In this document: positions 32,507 to 38,896 of the stretch, piece by piece
How the letters are laid out: every line of letters begins with the position of its first letter
Position numbering within the stretch: the first letter of the stretch is position 1
NCBI GenBank assembly: GCA_013361475.1
Contig: JABFYB010000661.1
Span: 1 to 38,896, forward strand
Length of the DNA: 38,896 bases
Reading direction: 5' to 3'
Origin: Hamadaea sp.
GTDB lineage: Bacteria > Actinomycetota > Actinomycetes > Mycobacteriales > Micromonosporaceae
Program-made: the position numbers and the translations under genes
Notes under the pieces: model-generated
Seen by the model: only the letters and a program-made list of their open reading frames with translations
Told to the model about the DNA's origin: nothing
Databases searched by the model: none

Positions 32507-34078
32507 TTATGACGAAGTGGGGCTCAGCGAGCCCGCCATCACCAGGTCGAGGACGTCGTCCTCGGTCAGTTCGCCGGCGGGCGCCTGCTTGATCAGGCGG
32601 CCCTCGCGCATCACGAGCACCCGGTCGGCCAGACCGAGCACCTCCGGCACCTCGCTGGAGACCAGCAGCACGCCGACGCCCCGACGCGCGAGATCACGGA
32701 TCACCTGATACAGCTCGGCCCGTGCGCCGACGTCGACGCCGCGCGTCGGCTCGTCCAGCAGCAACAGGCGGGTGTCGCCCAGCAGCCACCGGCCGACGAC
32801 GACCTTCTGCTGGTTGCCGCCGGACAGCGTGCCGGCCGGGCGGCGTACGTCGCGGGGACGCAGCTCCAAGGCGTCCGCGATCCGGCTCGCCTCGGCCTGC
32901 TCCCGGCCCGCGTCGGTGAAGCCGCCGTGGGCGTACCGGCCGAACGTGGTCAGCGTGATGTTGCGGTAGACCGGCTCGGCCAGCAGCAGCGCCTGACTCT
33001 TGCGCTCCTCGGGGGCCAGCCCCAAACCGGCTTTGACCGCCGCGCCGACGTCGCCCGCGGGCAGCTTCCGGCCCGCGACGGTCACCGTTCCAGACTCAGG
33101 GGTACGCGCACCGTAGACCGTTTCGAGCAGCTCACTTCGTCCGCTGCCGACCAGACCGGCGATCCCGACGATCTCCCCCGCGCGTACCTCGAAGGAGACG
33201 TCCTGGAACTCGTGCGCCCGCGACAGCCGTCGGACTTCCAGTAGAGGTTGTTCGATTGCCCCCGACGGCAAGCCGCCGGTGGCTGCAGCGGGCGCACCTA
33301 CGTGTGGCCCGCGCCCATCTCCCTCCCGGGGCGGGAAGACGTATTCGATGGAGCGTCCGGTCATCTTGCTGACGAGGTCCCGGGTGGGCGTCGTCCGCGC
33401 GGGCAGGTCCACCGCGGACGTCCGGCCGTCCTTGAGGACGGTGACCCGGTCACCGATCTCGCGGATCTCCTCGAGCCGGTGCGAGATGTAGACGACCGCG
33501 ATGCCTTCGGCGGTGAGTTCCCGGATGATCCGGAACAGGTTGCCCACCTCGTCGTGGGCGAGGACGGCGCTGGGCTCGTCCATGATGAGCAGCTTCGCCT
33601 CGTGCGAGAGCGCCCGCGCCATGCTGACGATCTGCTTGCCCGCCGACGGGAGCGCCTCGACCAGCCGGTGCACCGGGATCTCGGGATGCCCCAGTCGCCG
33701 CAGAACCTCCCGAGTACGCGTCGCCGCGGTTCTCCTGTGGACGAACCCGAACCGGCTCGGTTCCTGGCCGAGGAAGACGTTCTCGGCGACCGACAAATGG
33801 TCGACGAGGTCGAGTTCCTGGTAGATCGTCGCGATCCCGGCCTTCATCGCGGCCTGCGGATTGGCGAAGCCGACCGGGCTGCCCTGCCAGATGACGGTGC
33901 CGGCGTCGGGCTTGTGCACCCCGGCCAGCACCTTGATCAGGGTGGACTTGCCCGCGCCGTTCTGGCCGAGCAGGCAGTGCACCTCACCCGCGCGCACCTC
34001 CAGGTGAACCCCGTCGAGCGCCCGTACGCCCGGGAACTCCTTCACCACCCCGTCCAGCTTGAGGATCGTCTCGCTCAT
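32507..34078 (-). CDS. CUT2 sugar ABC transporter ATPase with tandem domains (RbsA type)
   Basis: A 523-residue protein with two nucleotide-binding domains. Domain 1 has Walker A GQNGAGKS, a degenerate signature LPSAGKQ and Walker B LLIMDEPSAVL. Domain 2 has the atypical P-loop GLVGSGRSE, signature LSGGNQQK and Walker B LLLLDEPTRGVD. This asymmetry is normal for CUT2 ATPases. A longer than usual Gly/Pro/Ala-rich linker (about 245-275) joins the domains. The ATG at 34078 overlaps the ROK stop (ATGA), so translation is coupled to the repressor. Confidence 0.93.
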   Translation of the reverse strand: MSETILKLDGVVKEFPGVRALDGVHLEVRAGEVHCLLGQNGAGKSTLIKVLAGVHKPDAGTVIWQGSPVGFANPQAAMKAGIATIYQELDLVDHLSVAENVFLGQEPSRFGFVHRRTAATRTREVLRRLGHPEIPVHRLVEALPSAGKQIVSMARALSHEAKLLIMDEPSAVLAHDEVGNLFRIIRELTAEGIAVVYISHRLEEIREIGDRVTVLKDGRTSAVDLPARTTPTRDLVSKMTGRSIEYVFPPREGDGRGPHVGAPAAATGGLPSGAIEQPLLEVRRLSRAHEFQDVSFEVRAGEIVGIAGLVGSGRSELLETVYGARTPESGTVTVAGRKLPAGDVGAAVKAGLGLAPEERKSQALLLAEPVYRNITLTTFGRYAHGGFTDAGREQAEASRIADALELRPRDVRRPAGTLSGGNQQKVVVGRWLLGDTRLLLLDEPTRGVDVGARAELYQVIRDLARRGVGVLLVSSEVPEVLGLADRVLVMREGRLIKQAPAGELTEDDVLDLVMAGSLSPTSS

Positions 34079-35235
34079 GACGCCTGCTCGAAGGCGATCT
34101 CGCTGGCCAGCAGGGCGGCCCCGGCGACGCCGGCCCGGCTGCCCAGCTCGGACAGGACGAGGGGGAGGTTGCCGGTGGCCAGCGGCAGCGAGCGCTTGTA
34201 GACGACGCTGCGGATCTCGGCCAGCATCACGTGCCCGAGTTGGGCCAGCCCGCCGCCGATGACGATGAGCGACGGGTTCACGAAGCTCACGAGGCTCGCG
34301 AGGACGGCGCCGACGCGGCGGCTCCCATCCCGGATGAGCTGCATGCAGGCGACGTCGCCCTCGGCGGCGCCGGCCGCGACGTCGAGGGCGGTCACGACGC
34401 CGTTCGCGGCGAGCCGTTCGGCAAGCGCGGGCGAAGCCCCGGAGCGAGCCGCGGCGGTCGCCTCCCGAGCCAGGGCGCCCCCGCTGAACACCGCTTCCAG
34501 GCAACCGTGGTTTCCACAGGTGCACACCGGCCCGGCGGGGTCGACCTGGATGTGCCCGATGTCTCCGGCGCACCCGTCGGACCCCCGGTAGACCTCGCCG
34601 TTCAGATAGATCCCGCAGCCGATGCCGGTGCCGATCTTCACGAAGAGGAAGTTGTCCACCGAGTGCGCGACACCGCCGTGGCGTTCGCCGACGGCCATGA
34701 TGTTGACGTCGTTGTCCACCACCGCCGGGCAGCCGTACTCCCGGGTGAGCAGCTCGCGTACGGGATAGCGGTCCCAGCCGGGCATTATCGGCGGCGACAC
34801 CGGAATCCCGTCGCGGAAGCTGACCGGCCCCGGTACGCCGATCCCGATGCCGTCGAGGTGGGTGAAACTTCCCTCGGCCTTCGCCTTGGCCAGCAACTCG
34901 GTGACGCGGTGCAGGATCACCTTCGGCCCGGAGCGGATGTCGGCCGGTTCGCTGTACGCCGCCACCGGCTCCAGCCGTCCGTCGGTGATCTCGACGTCGA
35001 TCGAGGTGGCGCCGAGGTCGACTCCGGCGTACCGGATCGAGGGGTTCAGCTCGACGAGGGTGGACCGTCGTCCGCCTCGGGACTGCGCCGGTCCGGCCTC
35101 GGCGATCTGACCGGCGGCGACGAGCCGATCCAGCTCGGCGAGCAGGCGCGGCCGGGGAACGTCCAGCCGGGCGGCCAACTCGGCCCGGGACAACGGGCCT
35201 TCGTCGCGCAGGAGCCGCAGGAGCCTGACATGCAT
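34075..35235 (-). CDS. ROK family transcriptional regulator of the CUT2 operon
   Basis: A 386-residue ROK repressor. Winged helix at about 1-55 (MHVRLLRLLRDEGPLSRAELAARLDVPRPRLLAELDRL), ROK domain from about 70 (GVDLGATSIDVEI). VVDNDVNIMAVGE holds the conserved Asp, and HIQVDPAGPVCTCGNHGCLE carries the His/Cys zinc site. ATG at 35235 follows GAGGAGAG. It heads the operon and its stop overlaps the ATPase start, so repressor and transporter are made together and induction by an imported sugar is the likely scheme. It is distinct in sequence from the other ROK protein at 11252-12505. Confidence 0.9.
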   Translation of the reverse strand: MHVRLLRLLRDEGPLSRAELAARLDVPRPRLLAELDRLVAAGQIAEAGPAQSRGGRRSTLVELNPSIRYAGVDLGATSIDVEITDGRLEPVAAYSEPADIRSGPKVILHRVTELLAKAKAEGSFTHLDGIGIGVPGPVSFRDGIPVSPPIMPGWDRYPVRELLTREYGCPAVVDNDVNIMAVGERHGGVAHSVDNFLFVKIGTGIGCGIYLNGEVYRGSDGCAGDIGHIQVDPAGPVCTCGNHGCLEAVFSGGALAREATAAARSGASPALAERLAANGVVTALDVAAGAAEGDVACMQLIRDGSRRVGAVLASLVSFVNPSLIVIGGGLAQLGHVMLAEIRSVVYKRSLPLATGNLPLVLSELGSRAGVAGAALLASEIAFEQAS

Positions 35236-35321
35236 GCCGTCTCTCCTCTATGGACGCATCGACGCTCGCATGTGCGTGGTGTGGCGCACACGTTACGAGC
35301 TTTCCCCGACGCTGTCCATAG

Positions 35322-35341
35322 TTTTGTCGGCACAATCAAAA
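35322..35341. promoter_or_regulatory. Candidate ROK operator
   Basis: TTTTG and CAAAA are separated by ten bases in the only AT-rich part of the 234-base gap 35236-35469. The dyad lies about 90 bases before the ROK start. A clear -10/-35 pair could not be assigned. The rest of the gap holds the palindrome at 35389-35455 and nothing else I can recognise. Confidence 0.35.
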
Positions 35342-35388
35342 GTTCTGCCTGATCTTGCAAAAGCGCGTCGCGTTGCTTCGCAGCAAAG

Positions 35389-35455
35389 AGCTGCAGATCA
35401 CGGTTACGCAGGCCAAAATCGGCGAAGGATGCCTGCGTAACCGTGATCTGCAGCT
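35389..35455. repeat. 67-bp palindrome with perfect 25-bp arms after the MauE-like gene
   Basis: The arms at 35389-35413 and 35431-35455 are perfect complements over 25 bases (beginning AGCTGCAGATCACGG), around a 17-base loop. It lies 15 bases after the stop of the MauE-like gene and presumably ends that operon. Its sequence is unrelated to family 1 and to the 13960-14034 palindrome. Confidence 0.82.
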
Positions 35456-35469
35456 GGGAAAGCGCGGGG

Positions 35470-36321
35470 TCAGACGGCGTACTCGGGTTGGGGGTGCGAT
35501 TCGAGAGCGGCCAGCGTGCTGCCGTTGTCGTCGACGACGGCCGCCCGGACTGCCTGCGGGTCGTACCGCAGTCGCGGGACGGCGAACACCGCCGACGCGG
35601 CCTGGCCGGCGTACCGGACGGAGTAGACCAGCACCCGCCAGTCCGCCTCGTCCCAGTGTTCGCGCACGTCCGAGGTCACGTTGCGGGCCAGGTCCCGCCA
35701 CGCGCTGCTCTTGTGCAGCTGGTCCACGGTCGACTCCAACGGCACGTCGAACGCGCCGGGCGAGGCGAGCGGGTGCGACAGGCGGGCGTACAGGCGGCGC
35801 AGGGGCATCAGCCAGCGTTCGTCGAACTCCGGCGAGAAGACGACGATCGCGGCCGCTTCGGCCAGCAGGAGCGCCACTCCGGCGACCGGGTGATCGGCCA
35901 GCCCACTGGGCCACGTGGCGCCGGAGGCGACCGCCAGCACCGATCCGGCCAGCATCAGCCCGGCCCGGCCGAAGCTGCGGCTGTTGATCGGGATGGGTTG
36001 CGCGCTCAGGCAACCACAGGACGCCTTCGGGTCCTTGATCTTCGCGTACGCCAGATAGCCCAGGAACCCGGTGCTCAGCGCGGTCGCCGCGACCGCCTCC
36101 AGGCGTACGAGTCCGGGGAGGACGAGGGCCGCGCCCAGCACCGCTTCGACCCCGGCCAGCGTGCGATAGGCGAGCACCGCCCGATCCTCGCCGAGCAGCG
36201 GGGCCAGCGCCGTACGCCGGGCGTGCGCGGCCGCGTACCGGCTGAAAACCTTGGCTTGGGCGGACCACAGCAGGACCGCGCCGAGCAGGAGGGGTTGCAG
36301 CGATCCGATCCAGGCGATCAT
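35470..36321 (-). CDS. MauE/DoxX-like membrane protein
   Basis: A 283-residue protein with about five transmembrane segments in residues 1-190 and a soluble tail of about 95 residues. The first helices (MIAWIGSLQPLLLGAVLLWSAQAKVF) and the CGC motif in DPKASCGCLSAQPIPINSRSFGRA match the MauE family. MauE is needed for maturation and disulphide formation of the methylamine dehydrogenase light chain. ATG at 36321 follows GGGGAGA. It closes an operon with a Tat-exported protein and a 14-cysteine protein, which is its obvious possible client. The charged C-terminal extension is not part of the classical family. Confidence 0.78.
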   Translation of the reverse strand: MIAWIGSLQPLLLGAVLLWSAQAKVFSRYAAAHARRTALAPLLGEDRAVLAYRTLAGVEAVLGAALVLPGLVRLEAVAATALSTGFLGYLAYAKIKDPKASCGCLSAQPIPINSRSFGRAGLMLAGSVLAVASGATWPSGLADHPVAGVALLLAEAAAIVVFSPEFDERWLMPLRRLYARLSHPLASPGAFDVPLESTVDQLHKSSAWRDLARNVTSDVREHWDEADWRVLVYSVRYAGQAASAVFAVPRLRYDPQAVRAAVVDDNGSTLAALESHPQPEYAV

Positions 36322-36389
36322 GACTTCTCCCCACGGGAACCGGGCAGCCGGGCGGCCGCACCCGCGCCGGACTGCCTTGTGCGTACCAA

Positions 36390-37004
36390 TTAGTGGTTGT
36401 GCTCGATGGTGGAGGTGTAGAGGGTGGCGATCTCGATCTCGTTGGTGTCGGGGATCCACGCCCCGATCACCTGAGCGTGCCGTCCTACCTGGACCATCGT
36501 CATGTCCGCGATGGCCGGGGTGCTGTTGTAGGAGGCGGCCGTGACCCCGGGCACGACGTGCCCGATGATGCGCTTGCCCCGATGGTCGAAGTGGATCTTC
36601 TTCGGAGCCAGCGCCGCGATGTGGACCTGGAGGTTCACGATGTTGACCCAGATCGCGTCGGCGGCCAGCGTGCCGTCGTTGAGCCGCACGCCACGGGCGT
36701 AGAGACCGTCACCCACCGCGACCTTGTCGAGACTGGTCGGGTGCAGTTTCCAGATGCTGGAGGCGTTCGTGACCCGGATCCGCCACAGGGTGCCGTCCGA
36801 GCCGGCCACCAGCAGCATGCCCTCGTTGATGCCGGTGACCCGGCCTTCGGCGAAGTTCGGGTCGGGCGCGCCCGGTTCCACGTCGTCGCCCTTGGCGAAC
36901 GCCGCCTCGGGGGCGAGCGAGCCGAGCGCGGTCGCGCCGACGAGCGTGGCGCTGCCGAGCACGGCCGACGTGAGCAGAGACCGGCGATCCATGTTGAGAG
37001 CCAT
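36390..37004 (-). CDS. Tat-exported protein of unknown function
   Basis: A 204-residue protein with a clear twin-arginine signal (MDRRSLLTSAVLGSATLVGA, cleavage after AFA near residue 37). The mature part is beta-rich, with short repeats such as GRVTGINEGMLLVAGSDGTLWRIRVT and VAVGDGLYARGVRLNDGTLAADAIWVNIVN resembling DUF5666-type beta-barrel units. It has no cysteine. ATG at 37004 has GGGGAGG seven bases upstream. It starts 13 bases after the cysteine-rich protein gene and ends 68 bases before the MauE-like gene. It may carry its partner through the Tat pore; no function can be assigned. Confidence 0.78.
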   Translation of the reverse strand: MALNMDRRSLLTSAVLGSATLVGATALGSLAPEAAFAKGDDVEPGAPDPNFAEGRVTGINEGMLLVAGSDGTLWRIRVTNASSIWKLHPTSLDKVAVGDGLYARGVRLNDGTLAADAIWVNIVNLQVHIAALAPKKIHFDHRGKRIIGHVVPGVTAASYNSTPAIADMTMVQVGRHAQVIGAWIPDTNEIEIATLYTSTIEHNH

Positions 37005-37017
37005 TGGAAGTCCTCCC

Positions 37018-37428
37018 CTACACGATGTCGATGTACGCGGGCCGCAGCCCGTAGGAGAGGCTGGAGATGGCGCTGAACGCCGCCGGCGTCAGGTCGATCA
37101 GGCGGTTGGATCCGCAGACCGATCCGCAGCAGGTGCGCTCGCCGCAGAACAGGTCGGTCTGCGGGCCGCAGTCGGCGATGGTGGTGCCGACCTTCTGACC
37201 CGTGCAGCGGTTCGTGGTGTAGTGCCTGAACCCGCAGGTGCGGCGGCTGAGACTGTCGCCGCAGGCTTCCGGGTTCGTGATCGAGTGACAGGCGTCGGAC
37301 GTGTTCGGCCAGGCGTGCTGACGGCTACCTGAGTTACAGGTGCCGCAGGCGCCGTGCCCCGCCGAGCCGCAGGGGCCCCAGGAACTGCCGCAGCAGAACC
37401 ACGAGACCTCGCCGTAAACCCCGGCCAT
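37018..37428 (-). CDS. Cysteine-rich double-psi beta-barrel protein without signal peptide
   Basis: A 136-residue protein with 14 cysteines (12, 13, 20, 28, 31, 47, 56, 65, 75, 87, 95, 100, 101, 105). The C-terminal half looks like an RlpA/expansin-type double-psi barrel: KVGTTIADCGP (79-89) followed by NRLIDLTPAAFSAISSLSYG (108-127). The N-terminus MAGVYGEVSWFCCGSS is not a signal peptide. An even number of cysteines and a MauE-like partner point to disulphide bonding outside the cytoplasm. ATG at 37428 has AAAGGAG upstream. TTGACT at 37522-37517 with CATGAT at 37499-37494 is a possible promoter. It may be exported bound to the Tat protein encoded next. Confidence 0.75.
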   Translation of the reverse strand: MAGVYGEVSWFCCGSSWGPCGSAGHGACGTCNSGSRQHAWPNTSDACHSITNPEACGDSLSRRTCGFRHYTTNRCTGQKVGTTIADCGPQTDLFCGERTCCGSVCGSNRLIDLTPAAFSAISSLSYGLRPAYIDIV

Positions 37429-37533
37429 GGGCTACTCCTTTCAGGACTGGGGGTATTCCTGGGAGCGTGCGATGGCCATCGACACTTATCGCAATCATGG
37501 CAATAAGATCGTTGTTAGTCAATCCTTAACGAA

Positions 37534-38286
37534 TCACAATTCACGGACGACAATGTCGAACCCCTTGGCGGCCGGCTCGACGGTGTACTTCAGCTCGCGC
37601 AACGTCGCGAGCAGCTCATCGGCAGTCTGCGGCCGCGCGCCGGACAGCAGCAGGTCGCGTACCAGGCGGCCCTTGGTCGCCTTGTTGAAATGGCTCACCA
37701 CCGTGCGCTTGCCGTCGCGCTCCTGCAGCACGCGTACCGCCACGTTCTCGCGGGGCGTCCAGGTCGCCGCGTAGGCGCCGGACCGCAAGTCCAAGACCAG
37801 CTCGTCCCGGACCTCGCGGTCCAGCGCCGGGTTCAAGGCCTTCTTCCAGTACGCCGTGAGCCCACCCACCGGCGGCAGACTCACCCCGATGGAGCAGCGG
37901 TACGGCGGGATCTCGTCGTCGAGCCGGACGACGCCCCACAGGCCGGACGAGACCAGGATCTTCCCCGTGTCCACCTCGGGCGGCAGGCTCGCCAGATCGA
38001 GGTTGTCGTAGAGCACGCCGGTGTAGACCTGCCGCGCCGGCAACGTCGACGCGGTCAGCAGACCGGCGTTGCGGACCAGTTCGTCCCGCTGACCCTCGCT
38101 CAGCCCGAGCGTCGCGAGCGCCTTGGCCTGCCCCGCCTTGCTCTTCGCCGAGCACAGCTTGACCAGCGCCTTCAGGACACGTTCCCGAGGGCGGCGCAAT
38201 TGCGGCAGAAACAGCGAATCGTGGTCGACCGCCGCGCCGGAACCGGCGGCGGCCTTCCCCTCCGACGGCGGCAGCAGGATGAACAC
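37534..38286 (-). CDS. yaaA: YaaA family peroxide stress protein
   Basis: A 250-residue member of the YaaA/DUF328 family. The start FILLPPSEGKAAAG is the conserved N-terminal motif; LYDNLDLASLPPEV, ILVSSGLWGVVRLDDEIPPYRCSIG and VVSHFNKATKGRLVRDLL are further hallmarks. E. coli YaaA lowers free iron and protects DNA during peroxide stress, and the fold binds DNA. The start is GTG at 38286, with a TACGCT box at 38299-38294 seven bases upstream, so it may be leaderless. It follows the PH-domain gene by 28 bases. Its stop is 105 bases from the cysteine-rich protein start. Confidence 0.92.
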   Translation of the reverse strand: MFILLPPSEGKAAAGSGAAVDHDSLFLPQLRRPRERVLKALVKLCSAKSKAGQAKALATLGLSEGQRDELVRNAGLLTASTLPARQVYTGVLYDNLDLASLPPEVDTGKILVSSGLWGVVRLDDEIPPYRCSIGVSLPPVGGLTAYWKKALNPALDREVRDELVLDLRSGAYAATWTPRENVAVRVLQERDGKRTVVSHFNKATKGRLVRDLLLSGARPQTADELLATLRELKYTVEPAAKGFDIVVREL

Positions 38287-38314
38287 GCAGGTGAGCGTAC
38301 CGGCTGCGGCTCAG

Positions 38315-38779
38315 TCAAGGACGCGCCCGGGCATCGGTGAACCGCGCGCCGGCATACCGGGCGAACGCGTCGGCGACCTCCTCGGTCGTCTCCGATACCT
38401 CGGACAGCGCCAGCACCTCGCGAGGCTGGCCGCCGCCGGCGAGCACCACCACGACCCGGAAATCGTCGACGACGACCGACTCCACCGCCGGCCACCGAAA
38501 GTCGGCCACCACTCGCGAGGTGTGGATGGTCAAGCCCTGGTCGTCGACGACGAAGCGGAATCGGCGGGCCACGAGCAGCCGAAGGCCGAGAATCAGCGCT
38601 CCCGCCGCCGCCACGAGCAGCGCCGTCGCTTCCTGGACGACGATCTTCACCGGCAGCCCCGCCGGCAGGCCCGACGAGACGTCGCGACGCAGCAACAGCC
38701 CCAGCCAGACGAAGGCCAGGACGACGGCGACGAACGCCAACGGCTCGAAGTACCAGGTCCGGCTTCGGTGGAACCTCAT
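38315..38779 (-). CDS. Two-helix membrane protein with PH-like domain
   Basis: A 154-residue protein. Two transmembrane helices (FEPLAFVAVVLAFVWLGLLL and VVQEATALLVAAAGALILGLRLL) are followed by a bacterial PH-like domain (RFRFVVDDQGLTIHTSRVVADFRWPAVESVVVDD). This layout is common in actinobacterial proteins of unknown function. ATG at 38779 is supported by its ATGA overlap with the stop of the preceding gene; longer versions would run into that gene. The PH domain should face the cytoplasm. Confidence 0.78.
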   Translation of the reverse strand: MRFHRSRTWYFEPLAFVAVVLAFVWLGLLLRRDVSSGLPAGLPVKIVVQEATALLVAAAGALILGLRLLVARRFRFVVDDQGLTIHTSRVVADFRWPAVESVVVDDFRVVVVLAGGGQPREVLALSEVSETTEEVADAFARYAGARFTDARARP

Positions 38780-38896
38780 GCCGGCAGCGTGGCAGCCGCC
38801 TGCAACACGGTTCGGCGGGTCCACGGCGGGCAGGCCGGATGCGCGAGAGCCTCCTCCGTCGTCAGCCACAGGATCTCCGCGACCTCCTCCGGGGAG
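38776..38896 (-). CDS. C-terminal end of a probable Nudix hydrolase
   Basis: The last 40 codons of a gene entering from the right edge. The translation includes EEVAEILWLTTEEALAHPA and CPPWTRRTVLQAA, which match the C-terminal region of Nudix hydrolases (the EI.WLT..EAL block after the Nudix helix). The Nudix box itself lies outside the window, so the family call rests on this tail. The stop overlaps the PH-protein start by four bases. Confidence 0.6.
   Translation of the reverse strand, partial: SPEEVAEILWLTTEEALAHPACPPWTRRTVLQAAATLPA

Noticed and set aside
32507-35335. A 942-residue fusion of regulator region and ABC ATPase
   Set aside because: The first part is an out-of-frame reading of the ROK gene. 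The ATPase has its own ATG at 34078 overlapping the ROK stop.
37018-37428. Methylamine dehydrogenase light chain, suggested by many cysteines and a MauE-like neighbour
   Set aside because: There is no signal peptide, no heavy chain or MauG gene nearby, and the C-terminal half fits a double-psi beta-barrel (TIADCGP, IDLTPAAF) better.
1-38896. CRISPR arrays, tRNA, rRNA, insertion sequences or prophage genes
   Set aside because: No spaced direct repeats, no cloverleaf-like segments, and no transposase, integrase or phage domains were recognised in any reading frame.

Overview
The window is GC-rich actinobacterial DNA, most likely from the family Micromonosporaceae. That placement rests on codon use, on GTG starts and start/stop overlaps, on secreted glycoside hydrolases with C-terminal ricin-type lectin modules, and on the mix of ROK regulators, roadblock proteins and CUT-type sugar transporters. 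Species cannot be named from the sequence alone. No rRNA, tRNA, CRISPR array, transposase or integrase is visible.

Left edge (1-4181): the end of a pseudaminic acid operon (pseH, start of pseI), then a divergent operon of two ATPase/permease pairs of the ABC-2 type. Centre-left (4283-12505): a beta-glucoside block. GH1 beta-glucosidase, two CUT1 permeases and a lipoprotein binding protein run leftwards; a secreted GH30 glucanase and a ROK regulator run rightwards. The two promoters sit back to back. Next (12508-17201): a MarR/EamA divergent pair with two strong operators, a secreted GH16 beta-1,3-glucanase, an ArsR/AHSA1 pair and a 6-phosphogluconolactonase.

Centre (17323-22350): a short threonyl-tRNA synthetase preceded by a 25-codon leader peptide with three consecutive Thr codons and a terminator hairpin, which looks like ribosome-mediated attenuation. 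Behind it is a three-gene sensory set: NIT-domain histidine kinase, roadblock protein and TAXI binding protein.

Centre-right (22505-35235): a long leftward sugar cluster. It holds ROK repressor, CUT2 ATPase, permease, binding protein, Gfo/Idh/MocA oxidoreductase, a secreted PQQ-type sugar dehydrogenase, a secreted ThuA-DUF1080 protein and a TIM-barrel isomerase. The family content suggests extracellular oxidation of glycosides to keto-sugars, cleavage, import and reduction. This is inference. Right end (35470-38896): a MauE-like membrane protein, a Tat-exported protein and a 14-cysteine double-psi beta-barrel protein in one operon, then yaaA, a PH-domain membrane protein and the end of a Nudix hydrolase.

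Two genome-style features recur. First, long near-perfect palindromes (59-75 bp) lie just after gene ends; three belong to one repeat family. Second, about nine first genes have a TANNNT box 6-7 nt before the start codon, the pattern of leaderless transcripts. Several of these carry palindromic operators inside the promoter.
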